A DNA stretch of 64,000 nt from CAVVSD01 sp963837655. GTDB lineage: Bacteria > Actinomycetota > Thermoleophilia > Solirubrobacterales > Solirubrobacteraceae. The stretch spans positions 186,001 through 250,000 of the forward strand of contig CAWIOK010000002.1 in NCBI GenBank assembly GCA_963837655.1. Reading direction: 5' to 3'. Of the stretch, positions 51,077 through 61,761 are shown in pieces; positions within the stretch are counted from its first letter, which is position 1; each line of letters starts with the position of its first letter. The position numbers and the translations under genes are program-made. Under the pieces are notes generated by a model. It saw nothing but the letters and a program-made list of their open reading frames with translations, ran no database searches and had not been told where the DNA came from.

Positions 51077-52975
51077 CTATCCGATCGGCCCGCCGCCGAG
51101 CTCGTCGAGGCGCTCGCGCAGGATGAGGCGCATCGCGGCGTCGACGAGCGCCAGGTGCGAGAAGGCCTGGGGGAAGTTGCCCAGGTGCCGGGCCGTGTGG
51201 GCGTCGAACTCCTCGGCGAACAGGCCGAGCGGCGAGCCGACGCGCAGCAGGCGCTCCATGAGGTCGCGCGCCCGCTGCACCTCGCCGATGCGGGCCAGCG
51301 CCGACACGAGCCAGAAGGAGCAGATGAGGAACGTCCCCTCGCGGCCGGACAGGCCGTCGTCGGTCTCATCGGTGCGGTAGCGCAGGACGAAGCCGTCGTC
51401 GGTCAGCTCGTCGGCGATCGCGAGCACGGTCGCGCGCAGCGTCGCGTCCCCTCCGGGGAGGAAGCCGAAGATCGCTGCGAGCAGCGTCGAGGCGTCGAGG
51501 GAGTCGGTCTCGTAGTGCTGGCGCAGGACGTGCCGGTCACTGACCCCGTGGGCCATGATGTCGGCGCGGATCTCGTCCGCCGTCGCGGCCCATGTCTTCT
51601 GCTGAACGGGGTCGCCGCGGATCCCGGCGAGCTTGGCCGCCCGGTCCATCGCCACCCAGCACATGAGCTTGGAGGAGACGTAGTGGCGTGGCTCGCCGCG
51701 CGCCTCCCAGATGCCCTGGTCGGGCTCGCGCCAGACCGCGGTCGCGCGCTCCGCCTGCGAGTGCACGATCGGCCACACGCGTCGCGGGAGCCGCTCGCTG
51801 TGGGTTGTGTGGAGCAGGATCGCATCGAGGACCGCGCCGTAGACGTCGTTCTGCTGCTGGGAGAACGCCCCGTTGCCGGTGCGGACCGGTCGCGCGCCGC
51901 CGTAGCCGAAGAGGTCGTCGTGGGTCTCCTCGGTCAGGTCGCGCCGCCCGTCGATCCCGTACATGATCTGCAGGCTGCCATCGTCGTTGGGCTCCAGGTC
52001 GGCGATGAACTGCATGAACTCCTCCGCCTCCCAGTCCAGGCCGAGGAGATGCAGCGTGCGCAGCGTGAAGCTCGAGTCGCGCATCCACGTGTAGCGGTAG
52101 TCCCAGTTGCGCTCGCCGCCGGGTGTCTCGGGAAGCGACGTCGTGAGCGCGGCGACCGTCGCGCCCGTCGGCATGTACGTGAGCCCCTTGATCGTGAGCG
52201 CCGAGCGCTGGATCGCGGTGCGCCACGGATGGTCGGGGAAGCGCGTGCTCGCCAGCCAGCGGCGCCAGAACTGCGTCGTGCGCTCCATCCGCGCGACCGC
52301 GTCGTCGAGGTCGTCAGGGACGGCCAGGTCGGCGTTCCAGCCCAGCGCGCAGAAGCACCCCTCGCCCTTCTCGAGCACGTGCCGCGCGCGGACGCGGCCG
52401 CCCTCGATGCCGGCCACGAGGTCGGTCTTCAGCCGCACGGTCAGCCCGGCGCCGGTCGCGTCGACGCTGTGGCGCTCCTCGTCGGAGAACTCCCAGTCCG
52501 CCGGCGTGCGGCCGTAGTCGAAGGCGGGCTCGCAGACGAGCTCCATCTCCACGTGACCGTCGATGCAGTGGACGGTGCGGACGAGGAGGTGGTCGGCGTC
52601 CTCGTCCGTCGGAGGACGGGTGTGTGGTGTGACGACGTCGTCGCGTCGCCGCGGGCCGATGACGAGGGCGTCGCGCACGACGGCCCAGCCGCTCTGCGTG
52701 TTCCAGGTCGTGACGACGGTGTTCGTGCCCGGCTCGTGGTGGCGGGAGACCGGGACCTGGACGCCGAAGGGGCCGAACCGGAAGCTGCCCGCCTCCCGGT
52801 CGAGCAGGCTGCCGAACACGCTCGGCGAGTCGAAGCGCGGGACGCACAGCCAGTCGATCGAGCCGTCGGGCGCCACGAGGGCCCCCGTGTGGCAGTCCGA
52901 CAGGAACGCGTAGTCGGCGATCGGGGGGAACGGCGAGAGCGCTGCCGCGCTGGTCGTGTCGTCTACGTCGTCCAC
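51077..52975 (-). CDS. Glycoside hydrolase family 15 protein (trehalase/glucoamylase-like)
   Basis: A 632-residue GH15. N-terminal beta domain: PPIADYAFLSDCHTGALVAPDGSIDWLCVPRFDSPSVFGSLLD. Catalytic (alpha/alpha)6 barrel: GERNWDYRYTWMRDSSFTLRTL, DGSLQIMYGIDGRRDLTEE, and the C-terminal EEFDAHTARHLGNFPQAFSHLALV with the second catalytic Glu. Actinobacterial members include trehalases as well as glucan hydrolases. GTG at 52975 overlaps the zwf end by 13 nt. With zwf and gnd it would release glucose and feed the oxidative pentose phosphate pathway (inference). Confidence 0.9.
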   Translation of the reverse strand: MDDVDDTTSAAALSPFPPIADYAFLSDCHTGALVAPDGSIDWLCVPRFDSPSVFGSLLDREAGSFRFGPFGVQVPVSRHHEPGTNTVVTTWNTQSGWAVVRDALVIGPRRRDDVVTPHTRPPTDEDADHLLVRTVHCIDGHVEMELVCEPAFDYGRTPADWEFSDEERHSVDATGAGLTVRLKTDLVAGIEGGRVRARHVLEKGEGCFCALGWNADLAVPDDLDDAVARMERTTQFWRRWLASTRFPDHPWRTAIQRSALTIKGLTYMPTGATVAALTTSLPETPGGERNWDYRYTWMRDSSFTLRTLHLLGLDWEAEEFMQFIADLEPNDDGSLQIMYGIDGRRDLTEETHDDLFGYGGARPVRTGNGAFSQQQNDVYGAVLDAILLHTTHSERLPRRVWPIVHSQAERATAVWREPDQGIWEARGEPRHYVSSKLMCWVAMDRAAKLAGIRGDPVQQKTWAATADEIRADIMAHGVSDRHVLRQHYETDSLDASTLLAAIFGFLPGGDATLRATVLAIADELTDDGFVLRYRTDETDDGLSGREGTFLICSFWLVSALARIGEVQRARDLMERLLRVGSPLGLFAEEFDAHTARHLGNFPQAFSHLALVDAAMRLILRERLDELGGGPIG

Positions 52976-54341
52976 GGCCCGTACCACTGCCCGTGGCCGG
53001 CGACGATCGTGTCGGCCTCCTTCGGGCCCCACGTTCCCGGCGCGTAGGGGTGGACGCGTGGTGGCGCGTCGAGGAGCGGCTCCAGGATCCGCCACGCCTC
53101 CTCCACGCCGTCCTGGCGCGCGAAGCGCAGCGTGTTGCCGGCCATCGCTGCCTCGAGCAGGACCTCGTACGGCGTCGCGCCCTCGCCGCCCTCCTGGGCG
53201 AACTCCATGTCCAGCGTGATCGCCTCGGGCTCGGTGCGCCGGGCGCGCCGCGCGTCGAGGATCAGGCGCACGCCGGTCCCCGGGTCGAAGCGCATCACGA
53301 GCTGGTTCGGAGGCGGTGTGTGGCTGCTCGGGAAGAACCCGAGACGAGGCGCGTGCTTGAACACGAGGCGCACCTCGGTCTCGCGGATCGGCAGGTGCTT
53401 GCCGGCGCGGATGAAGAACGGGACGCCGTACCAGCGCCAGTTGTCGATCCGGAGGCGCAGCGCCGTGTAGGTCTCCGTCGTCGAGGCCTCGGCAACGCCC
53501 GGCGTCCCGAGGTAGCCCGTGTACTGACCGCGGACGTAGTGCGCCGGGTCCGCGTCGGGCATGGAGCGGAACACCGTGTGGATCCCGTCCTTCAGCGTCT
53601 CGGGATCGCCGCCCGCGGGCGGCTCCATCGCGGTGGCGGCCAGCACCTGCATGAGGTGGTTGACCACGACGTCGCGCAGCGCACCGACCGGGTCGTAGAA
53701 CCCGCCGCGGGTCTCGACCCCGAAGTTCTCGGCCATCGTGATCTGGACGCTCGCGACGTGCAGCCGGTTCCAGACCGGCTCGAGCATCGTGTTGGCGAAC
53801 CGCAGGTACAGCACCTCGTCGAGACCCATCTTGCCCAGGAAGTGGTCGATCCGCAGCAGCTGGGACTCGTCGATGTGGCGGTGGATCTCGGCGTTGAGCG
53901 CGCGTGCGGACGCCAGGTCGCGCCCGAAGGGCTTCTCGACCACGACGCGGGCGTTCTTCGTCAGCCCCGCGTCGGCCAGCGAGCCGATGACCGGGCCGAA
54001 CAGGAACGGTGGGATCTCGAGGTAGAACACCGGCGTCCGGGCGTCGCCGATCGCGTCGCGGACGCGCTCGTAGGTCGCGGCGTCCTTGAAGTCGCCCGAC
54101 ACGTAGGACAGGCGCTCGGCGAACCGGGAGAAGACCTCCTGGTCGAGCTCCTCGCCGGTGTCCTTGATGCACGTCTCGGCGTGCGCGCGCAGCTGGTCGA
54201 CGGTCCAGTCGCTGCTCGCCACGCCGACGATCGGGCAGTGCAGGAGCCCGCGACGTTCGAGGCGGTACAGCGACCGGAACGTCATGACCTTCGCCAGGTC
54301 GCCCGTGATCCCGAAGATCACGAGGACGTCGGCGGTCTGGC

Positions 54342-54345
<4 letters not shown>
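52963..54345 (-). CDS. zwf: Glucose-6-phosphate 1-dehydrogenase
   Basis: A 460-residue enzyme. NADP-binding start VLVIFGITGDLAKVMTFRSLYRL, the active-site segment LLRIDHFLGKMGLDEVL (usual RIDHYLGKE; Tyr to Phe and Glu to Met here), VVVEKPFGRDL and PFFIRAGKHLP. The changes at the active-site peptide are worth noting but the His and Lys are kept. ATG overlaps the gnd stop (ATGA). Converts glucose-6-phosphate to 6-phosphogluconolactone. Confidence 0.93.
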
Positions 54346-55364
<1,019 letters not shown>

Positions 55365-55430
55365 GCGGAGTCCTCTCTCGTGCACTGCGGGACCGAAGTG
55401 TCCCTCATGGCCCACGTCCGGCGCCAGACG

Positions 55431-56180
55431 CTAGAGCTCCGGGTCGCGCTCCGCGCGCACGCGCGTGAGCAGGTCGGCCAGCGCATCGACGAGCGCGCTG
55501 AACAACTCGGCGCCTGCAGCGGCAGTCGCGGTCGTCGGGGCGCCGACGACGCCGGAGCTGGTGACGACCGGCATCGGGTACTGCAGCACCCGGCCGACGG
55601 TGCGGTCCGGCTCGTCGATCGCGCGGCCGGGACGCACCATGTCCGGGTCGACGTGCAGCAGGATCGACGTCTCGCCCTCGTTGGCGTGGAAGTCGGGGGC
55701 ATCGCGGGCGTAGCGCTCCGCGATCGCGTCGCTGAGGTCGAACAGGCTCACGAAGCGCATCCGCAGGTCCGGCACCTCGTGGCGCAGCTGCAGCAGCGCG
55801 CTCTGGCACGGTGGTCCGTTCGTCGCGTGGCCGTTGACCATCACGAGCCTGCGGAAGCCCGAGGCGCGCACCCACCGGCCGATCTCCAGCACGACCGCCG
55901 TGAGCGTCATCGGGTGCAGGGAGATCGTCCCCGGCCACGCGTCTCCGTGCCCGAGCGAGCATCCATAGGGAAGGGCGGGGAGGACCACGTCGCCGGTCCT
56001 GCGCGCCGCCTCCAGCGCCACCGCCGCGGCTGACCGCGTGTCGGTCCCGGTCGCCAGGTGGGGGCCGTGCTGCTCGGTCGCCCCGACGGGCAGCACGGCG
56101 ACCGCGCCGCCGGCCGCTGCCGCCCCGATCTCCTCGAGCGTGAGCGCCTCCCACAGCGCCGAAGGTCGTCCCTGCGCCAT
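55431..56180 (-). CDS. Creatininase family amidohydrolase
   Basis: A 249-residue protein of the creatininase fold: WEALTLEEIGAAAAGGAVAVLPVGATEQHGPHLATGTDT with Glu and His metal ligands, LPYGCSLGHGDAWPGTISL, LVMVNGHATN, FHANEGETSILL. Members include creatininase, mycofactocin MftE and a riboflavin-pathway amidase. ATG at 56180 follows GGGAGG; a longer start would run into the GntR promoter. No mycofactocin genes are near, so the substrate is open; a role with the neighbouring amine locus is possible. Confidence 0.85.
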   Translation of the reverse strand: MAQGRPSALWEALTLEEIGAAAAGGAVAVLPVGATEQHGPHLATGTDTRSAAAVALEAARRTGDVVLPALPYGCSLGHGDAWPGTISLHPMTLTAVVLEIGRWVRASGFRRLVMVNGHATNGPPCQSALLQLRHEVPDLRMRFVSLFDLSDAIAERYARDAPDFHANEGETSILLHVDPDMVRPGRAIDEPDRTVGRVLQYPMPVVTSSGVVGAPTTATAAAGAELFSALVDALADLLTRVRAERDPEL

Positions 56181-56221
56181 GTGGCCTCCCGAGGTGGATG
56201 CTCTGTTACGTTCGCCGTCCG

Positions 56222-57010
56222 ATGTCATCGCAGCGGACCAGTCTGCAGACCCTTCGCGCGCCGACCAGCCACGAGCTCGTGGTCGATCAGATCCGCCGTG
56301 CGATCGGCACCGGACGGTACCTCCCAGGTGAGCGACTCCCGGCCGAGCGCGAGCTGGCCAGCCAGCTGGGCGTCTCGCGCACGACGGTCCGCGAGGCCCT
56401 CCGCGTCCTGCAGGACGACGGCCTCATCGAGATCCGCCGTGGTCGGGGTGGTGGACCGATCGTGGTGCAGCCCGACGTCCTGGCGGAGGACGCCCGCGCG
56501 CGGGTGCGCGAGCGCCTGGACGAGATCGAGCGCATCATCGACTACCGCATCGCCGTCGAGAGCGCGTGCGCCCGGCTCGCCGCGACCCGTCGCACCGACG
56601 CCGACCTCGACGCGCTGCGCGAGGCCCTCTTCCGGATGGCGGCGTTCGTCGAGATCGCCGGCTACGCCGAGAGCGACACCATGCCGCCGTCGCGCTTCTT
56701 CGCCGCCGACTCGGAGTTCCACCGGCTGATCGCGCGCGCCACCGGCAACGACATGCTCCTCGACTCCGTGGAGGACGGCCGCGCGGCGATGTTCCTCCCC
56801 GTCGGCGCGATCTTCACGAAGCTGCATCCCAGCGCCAACGAGCACCACGACGAGATCTTCGACGCGATCCTCCAGCAGGACGCGGTGCGCGCCGAGCGGG
56901 CGATGGTCGCCCATATCGAGGGCACCCGCGGCGCGCTGCGCGAGTTCGCCCAGGGTCCGGTCCGGTCCCGCCGTCGCTCGCGCTCGAAGGATCAGAGCAC
57001 CTCCAGGTAG
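56222..57010 (+). CDS. GntR-family regulator, FCD subfamily
   Basis: A 262-residue protein: winged helix SHELVVDQIRRAIGTGRYLPGERLPAERELASQLGVSRTTVREALRVLQDDGLI, followed by RGRGGGPIVVQ and an FCD domain with EFHRLIARATGN and NEHHDEIFDAIL. TACGTT (56207-56212) ends 9 nt before ATG with no Shine-Dalgarno. Divergent from the creatininase gene and convergent with the glutamine-synthetase-like gene, which it overlaps by 19 nt; it most likely regulates this locus. Confidence 0.9.
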   Translation: MSSQRTSLQTLRAPTSHELVVDQIRRAIGTGRYLPGERLPAERELASQLGVSRTTVREALRVLQDDGLIEIRRGRGGGPIVVQPDVLAEDARARVRERLDEIERIIDYRIAVESACARLAATRRTDADLDALREALFRMAAFVEIAGYAESDTMPPSRFFAADSEFHRLIARATGNDMLLDSVEDGRAAMFLPVGAIFTKLHPSANEHHDEIFDAILQQDAVRAERAMVAHIEGTRGALREFAQGPVRSRRRSRSKDQSTSR

Positions 57011-58362
57011 CGGCAGGCCTCCCAGTCGGGCACCTGTGCGTCCTGCGACAGCATGCCGACGCCGCGAGCCCGCTCCCACTCGCGCTGCTCGGCGTGACGT
57101 GACAGCGCGTAGTGGTCCACGAACAGGTCTCCGTACCACGTCCGTGCGAGCGCCGATTGCTCCAGCGCGGCGGCTGCCTCCAGCAGGGTCTCGGGGAACA
57201 GCTCGGCGGCGGGCGCGTTCGCGGCGCGACCGGGCGCCTCGGCGGGCGGCGCGAGCCCCTCGGCGATGCCGTGCAGGCAGCCGTCCAGGCACGCGGCGAT
57301 GCTGGCGTAGGGATGCAGGTCCGCGCCGGGCCGGCGGTGCTCGACGCGCGTCGCGCGCTCCGTGAGCGAGATGATCCGCAGGCACGCGTTGCGGTTGTCG
57401 TGGCCCCACGTCACGTTCACCGGCGTCCACATCTCCGGGTCGTAGCGGCGGTAGGAGTTGGGGAACGGGCTCATGAACGCGGACGTCTCGACCGCCGTCG
57501 CGGCCAGGCCGCCGAGCGCCGCCCGGCCGTCGGCGGAGAGACCTGCCTGGCCGTCCCACATCAGGTTGCGCCCGTCGCGCTGCAGCGACAGATGCACGTG
57601 GCCGGAGGAGCCCGACTGGTTCATGTCCCACTTGGCCATGAAGGTCGCGATGAGCCCGTGCCGGCGGGCGAGCTCCTTGCAGCCGAGCTTGAAGCGCGCT
57701 GCGGCGTCCGCGGCCTCCAGCGGCGCGAGCGGGGCGATCGCGACCTCGAACATCCCGTGGCCGAGCTCGGTGGACATCGCCTCGATCCCGACGCCGTAGG
57801 TCCCGAGCTCGCGGTGCAGCGCCTCCGCGAAGTCGGCGAGGTCGGGCCACCGCATGAGGCTGTACGCCTGCGGGACCCGCGACGCCGGGCGCAGATCGCG
57901 CGGGCGGCCCTCGCGGAGCGCGCGGCCGTCCTCGTCGTCGCGGAACAGGAAGATCTCGTACTCGACGCCACACCGCGCCTCCAGGCCCGCGGCCGCGAGG
58001 CGCTCGCACGCCCGCCGCAGCGCGCCCCGCGGGTCGACGCCGAGCGGCTCGCCGGCCTTCGTGGTCGCGTCGCAGACGACGGCCGCGAGACCGCGCTCCC
58101 ACGGCACCGGGCGCAGCGTCGACCAGTCGGGCACCGCCAGGATGTCCCCCCAGCCGGTGTCGTTGGAGGTGAACGCCGGGTTCTCGAAGACCTCGTCCGC
58201 GCTCGTGAGGCAGTAGATGACGTCCGAGAAGGCGGCGCCACCGCCGCCCGCCAGCTTCTCCGCGGGGACGACCTTGCCGCGCAGCGATCCGTTGACGTCG
58301 GGCAGCTCGATGCGCAGGCGGTCGGCGCCGAGCGCACGCAGCGCCTCGCGCGCGTCGCTCAC
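56992..58362 (-). CDS. Glutamine synthetase-like gamma-glutamyl ligase
   Basis: A 456-residue member of the type I glutamine synthetase family: LRIELPDVNGSLRGKVVP, GVEYEIFLFRDD (metal Glu), MFEVAIAPLAPLEAAD, FMAKWDMNQSGSSGHVHLSL, RIISLTERATRVEHRRPGADLHPYASIAA. Differences from true GlnA (short ammonia loop, no adenylylation Tyr motif seen) and the neighbours point to a gamma-glutamylamine ligase like PuuA, IpuC or the aniline enzyme TdnQ/AtdA1. GTG overlaps the next gene's stop (GTGA). Last gene of a five-gene chain. Confidence 0.85.
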   Translation of the reverse strand: MSDAREALRALGADRLRIELPDVNGSLRGKVVPAEKLAGGGGAAFSDVIYCLTSADEVFENPAFTSNDTGWGDILAVPDWSTLRPVPWERGLAAVVCDATTKAGEPLGVDPRGALRRACERLAAAGLEARCGVEYEIFLFRDDEDGRALREGRPRDLRPASRVPQAYSLMRWPDLADFAEALHRELGTYGVGIEAMSTELGHGMFEVAIAPLAPLEAADAAARFKLGCKELARRHGLIATFMAKWDMNQSGSSGHVHLSLQRDGRNLMWDGQAGLSADGRAALGGLAATAVETSAFMSPFPNSYRRYDPEMWTPVNVTWGHDNRNACLRIISLTERATRVEHRRPGADLHPYASIAACLDGCLHGIAEGLAPPAEAPGRAANAPAAELFPETLLEAAAALEQSALARTWYGDLFVDHYALSRHAEQREWERARGVGMLSQDAQVPDWEACRYLEVL

Positions 58363-59300
58363 GGCGCCGCCCCCGGCGGCGTGCGTCCGACGCGCAGATA
58401 CGCCTCGTCGGGCACCTGCGACGGATCGCGGTAGACGGTCCACGTGCAGCTGTCGCCGGGATGCAGTGGCGGATCGATGACGCGGGCGGGGTGGCCGAGG
58501 CGGTCGATCGGCTCGAGCTGCTGCAGCACGCAGCAGTGGATGCAGTAGTGACACACGCCCAGCTCGTTCCACGCGAAGTCCTGCCGCGTCGTCATCACGC
58601 CGTGCTCGCCCTCCGCGAGGACCCGGCCGCCCGAGCCGCACGGCGCGAACGTCATCGACACCCGCTCGTCGGTCTCCTCGACGGCGATCTCGCCTCGTCG
58701 CGACGGGCCGCCGGGATGGCCGTGCATGCCTTCGATCGCGATCTGCACCAGCAGCGCGAAGGACTCCGGCCACGGGGTCACCGCGGTGTCGTAGCGCGCG
58801 TAGGCGCGGATGCCGTCGCGCTGCAGGTGCCGCCAGAGGTCGCCGAGGGACTCCTCGCCGCGCTCGCGGACGGCGGTGTCGACGAGGTCGGCGACCACCC
58901 GCAGGTGGCGGTCGTGGGCCGCGCGCCAGACGTCGAGCAGGCCCTCGACGCCCGCCTGCGGGACCCGGTCGTCCTCGCATTCGCGGGCGAAGACCTCCGT
59001 CGCGGCCGCGAACTCCAACCACTCGCGCTCCGCGCGCTCGGCTGCGACCGCATCGGGCTCGGCGCCGAGGAAGAGCGAGATCTCCCGCGCCCAGTCCGAC
59101 CACAGGTCGTGGATCTCCTGCGCCTCCACGACGAGATGACGCGCCAGGGCCGCGGCGTCGTCACGGCGGCCGTCGGCGAGCGCCGCGTCGATCGCGTCCG
59201 CCGTCGGGACGGCCTGCTCCTGCCAGGTCCCGGGTCGCACGGCGCGCCCGGCCGGCGCCCAGTGCGCGACGACGCCCGGCAGGCCCGCGAGGTCACTCAC
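58359..59300 (-). CDS. Unknown protein with C-terminal cysteine cluster
   Basis: A 313-residue protein I do not recognise. The N-terminal two-thirds is helical and acidic (IDAALADGRRDDAAALARHL, EIHDLWSDWAREISLFLG). The C-terminal third has possible metal ligands: SMTFAPCGSGGRVL, DFAWNELGVCHYCIHCCVL, HPGDSCTWTVY. No signal peptide or membrane helix. It sits between the ligase and two SDRs with 4-nt overlaps on both sides, so it is almost certainly part of the same pathway, perhaps a metal- or thiol-dependent step. Confidence 0.7.
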   Translation of the reverse strand: MSDLAGLPGVVAHWAPAGRAVRPGTWQEQAVPTADAIDAALADGRRDDAAALARHLVVEAQEIHDLWSDWAREISLFLGAEPDAVAAERAEREWLEFAAATEVFARECEDDRVPQAGVEGLLDVWRAAHDRHLRVVADLVDTAVRERGEESLGDLWRHLQRDGIRAYARYDTAVTPWPESFALLVQIAIEGMHGHPGGPSRRGEIAVEETDERVSMTFAPCGSGGRVLAEGEHGVMTTRQDFAWNELGVCHYCIHCCVLQQLEPIDRLGHPARVIDPPLHPGDSCTWTVYRDPSQVPDEAYLRVGRTPPGAAP

Positions 59301-60061
59301 GCGATCCTCCGCAGCGTGCCGAGCGTCAGGCCCCCGTCGACCGCGAGGGTCTGCCCGGTCACGTAGGCGGCGTCCTCGGAGAGCAGGAAGCACACCGGCC
59401 CGGCGATCTCCGCCGGCGTGCCCAGCCGCCAGCCGAGCGGGATCCGGTCCTCGATGAGGGCACGCCGTTCGGGATCTGCGAAGACTGCCTCATTCATCGG
59501 CGTCAGCACGTAGCCGGGGGCGACCGCGTTCACGCGCGTGCCCCGCGGCCCGAGGTCGGCGGCCAGCGAGCGTGTGAGCATCTGCAGTCCGCCCTTGGAG
59601 GCGGCGTACTGCGCGCTCGTCGCGCCGCTCGTGCTCAGCACGTGGAACGCCTCGACGGACGTGATGTGGACGATCGACGAGCCGGGCCCCAGCGCGTCCA
59701 GGCAGCCCGTCGTGAGCCGGTAGGCGCCGGCGACGTGCACCGACAGCGCCTGCTGCCACTCCGCCCACGGGATGTCGGGGAACGAGGACGGGCCGAAGAC
59801 GCCCGCGGCGTGGACGATCCCGGCGACCGGGAGCCCGAGTCCGCCGATCCGCTCGACCGTTCGGTCGATCGAGTCGGGGTCGGAGGCGTCCATTGCGATC
59901 CCGGTGCCGCCGAGGCGGTCGGCGAGCGCCGTCGCGCGGTCGCCGTCGAGGTCGCAGACGACGATGTGCTGGGCGCCGCGGCGCGCGAGCTCCTCGGCGA
60001 TCGCGGTGCCGAGCGACCCGGCGCCGCCGGTGATGACGTGCGCGCCGGGCGGGAACGTCAT
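59297..60061 (-). CDS. Short-chain dehydrogenase/reductase
   Basis: A 254-residue SDR: HVITGGAGSLGTAIAEELARRG, VVCDLDGDRA (Asp favouring NAD), VHAAGVFGPSS in place of NNAG, catalytic Ser in ITSVEAF and Tyr/Lys in SAQYAASKGGLQ, and APGYVLTPMNEAV. ATG overlaps the preceding SDR gene (ATGA). Substrate unknown; two SDRs in a row suggest successive or opposite-stereochemistry oxidations. Confidence 0.88.
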   Translation of the reverse strand: MTFPPGAHVITGGAGSLGTAIAEELARRGAQHIVVCDLDGDRATALADRLGGTGIAMDASDPDSIDRTVERIGGLGLPVAGIVHAAGVFGPSSFPDIPWAEWQQALSVHVAGAYRLTTGCLDALGPGSSIVHITSVEAFHVLSTSGATSAQYAASKGGLQMLTRSLAADLGPRGTRVNAVAPGYVLTPMNEAVFADPERRALIEDRIPLGWRLGTPAEIAGPVCFLLSEDAAYVTGQTLAVDGGLTLGTLRRIA

Positions 60062-60774
60062 CGCGCGACGACCCCGCCGTCGGCGTACAGCGTGGTCCCG
60101 GTGATGTACGAGGCACGCGCGGAGAGCAGGAACTCGATGACCTCCGCCATCTCGCCCGGCTCGCCCAGGCGCCCGAGCGGCACCTGCTTGACGACCTCGT
60201 CGTCGCCGCCGGAGACGGCCTGCATCGAGGGGCTCATGGGCACGCGGATGTAGCCGGGGGCGAGCGCGTTGACGCGGATGCCGCGTGGCGCGAGCTCGCA
60301 GGCCAGGTAGCGGGTCATCGCGTCGACGCCCGCCTTGCTCGCGCCGTACATCGAGGCGCCGGTCAGGCGGCCGATCGCGCCGGTGACGCTCGACAGGTTC
60401 ACGATCGCCGAACCTTCGGTCATGTGCGGCGCCGCAGCGGCGCTGACCCGCGCGGCGCCCGCGACGTTGACCTCCCAGACGCGCGAGGCCTCGGCGTCGT
60501 CGAAGTCGTCCAGCGGCGTGAAGCGCACGATGCCCGCGCAGTTGACGACCGCCCGGATGTCGCCGAGCGCGGCCCCGGCCTCGACGTAGGCGGCGACGCT
60601 CTCCGGGCTGCAGACATCGAGCTCGCGGGCGGAGATGCCCGGGCCCTCGGCGCCCGGCAGGTCGGCGGCGGCGAGGTCGCCCGCCAGCACCGTGTACCCG
60701 GAGCGCACGAGGCGCAGCGCAGTGGCCTGGCAGATGCCCCCGGCGCCGCCGGTCACGAGCGCGACGCCGCTCAT
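60058..60774 (-). CDS. Short-chain dehydrogenase/reductase
   Basis: A 238-residue SDR: VALVTGGAGGICQATALRLV, AVVNCAGIVRFTPL, NLSSVTGAIGRLTGASMYGASKAGVDAM with Ser/Tyr/Lys, and APGYIRVPMSPSM. The glycine loop reads GGAGGIC rather than GGxGGIG. It overlaps the hydrolase stop (ATGA). Probably NAD(P)-dependent alcohol oxidation in the same pathway as its neighbours. Confidence 0.88.
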   Translation of the reverse strand: MSGVALVTGGAGGICQATALRLVRSGYTVLAGDLAAADLPGAEGPGISARELDVCSPESVAAYVEAGAALGDIRAVVNCAGIVRFTPLDDFDDAEASRVWEVNVAGAARVSAAAAPHMTEGSAIVNLSSVTGAIGRLTGASMYGASKAGVDAMTRYLACELAPRGIRVNALAPGYIRVPMSPSMQAVSGGDDEVVKQVPLGRLGEPGEMAEVIEFLLSARASYITGTTLYADGGVVAR

Positions 60775-61736
60775 CGGCCGGCCAGCGCGGCCCGCAGCGC
60801 GTCGCCGGCTGCGGCGATCGCCTCCTGGCCGTCGTCGAACAGCATCGGCAGCTGGAAGAAGCCGTGGACGGCGCCTGACCAATGACGGTGCTGGGTGGGC
60901 ACGGCGGCCCGGTCGAGCGCCTGCGCGTACAGCTCGCCCTGGGCGTGCAGCGGATCGCACCCAGCCGTGACGACCATCGCGGGCGGCAGGCCGACGAGGT
61001 CGGCGTGCCCGAGCGGTGACACGAGCGGATCGTCACGCTGGTCGGGCGACGCGAGGTAGTTGTCCTGGTGCCACTGCAGCTCTTCGCGGTACAGGAAGAA
61101 GCCCTCGTAGGCCATGTCGAAGCCGACGTCGAGGTCGGTCGTGGTGACCGGGTAGACGAGCAGCTGGAACGCGAGGTCCGGCCGGCCGCGGTCCCGGGCC
61201 ATGATCGCGACGGCAGCGGCGAGGTTGCCGCCCGCGCTGTCGCCGGCGACCGCCAGGCGCGTCCCGTCGATGCCCAGCTCGGACGCGCGCTCGACGACGG
61301 CCAGCGTCGCCGCGTAGCAGTCCTCTGCGGCCGTCGGGAAGCGCTCCTCGGGGCCGCGCCGGTACCCGACGCTCACGATCGCGGCGCCGCTGGCGGCGGC
61401 CAGCGCGCGCCCGACGGCGTCGTGGCTGTCGACGCTGCCCAGCAGCCAGCCGCCGCCGTGGAAGTACACGACGACCGGCAGGTCCACGGCGTCACTGGGC
61501 CGGTACAGCCGCGCGGGCAGCTGCGTGCCGCCGACGGCGAGCTCCAGATCGCGGATCTCCGCGACGTCGTCGAGGGGCCCGAGGCCGGCGAAGTCCGACT
61601 CGAAGTTCGCGCGCGCCTCGGCGACCGGCAGCAGGTGCGCGTTGGGCCGGGTCGACTGCGCGGCCTGTGCCAGCAGCGCGGCCGCCTGCGGATGGAGCTC
61701 GCCGGCGCGCGGGTGCGCGAACGACTGGTCTGGCAT
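60771..61736 (-). CDS. Alpha/beta hydrolase, hormone-sensitive-lipase family
   Basis: A 321-residue esterase: oxyanion motif VVYFHGGGWLLGS, nucleophile Ser in VAGDSAGGNLAAA, Asp in VTAGCDPLHAQGE and His in GAVHGFFQL. HSL-type enzymes cleave short-chain carboxyl esters. First gene of the chain hydrolase-SDR-SDR-unknown-ligase, all with 4-nt overlaps, so the unit is translated as one operon. Confidence 0.9.
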   Translation of the reverse strand: MPDQSFAHPRAGELHPQAAALLAQAAQSTRPNAHLLPVAEARANFESDFAGLGPLDDVAEIRDLELAVGGTQLPARLYRPSDAVDLPVVVYFHGGGWLLGSVDSHDAVGRALAAASGAAIVSVGYRRGPEERFPTAAEDCYAATLAVVERASELGIDGTRLAVAGDSAGGNLAAAVAIMARDRGRPDLAFQLLVYPVTTTDLDVGFDMAYEGFFLYREELQWHQDNYLASPDQRDDPLVSPLGHADLVGLPPAMVVTAGCDPLHAQGELYAQALDRAAVPTQHRHWSGAVHGFFQLPMLFDDGQEAIAAAGDALRAALAGR

Positions 61737-61761
61737 GCGCTCTCCTCGTCGGTGGGTCGGG

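Noticed and set aside
55431..56180. Mycofactocin MftE
   Set aside because: The fold agrees, but no mftA, mftB, mftC or mftD genes are in the vicinity.
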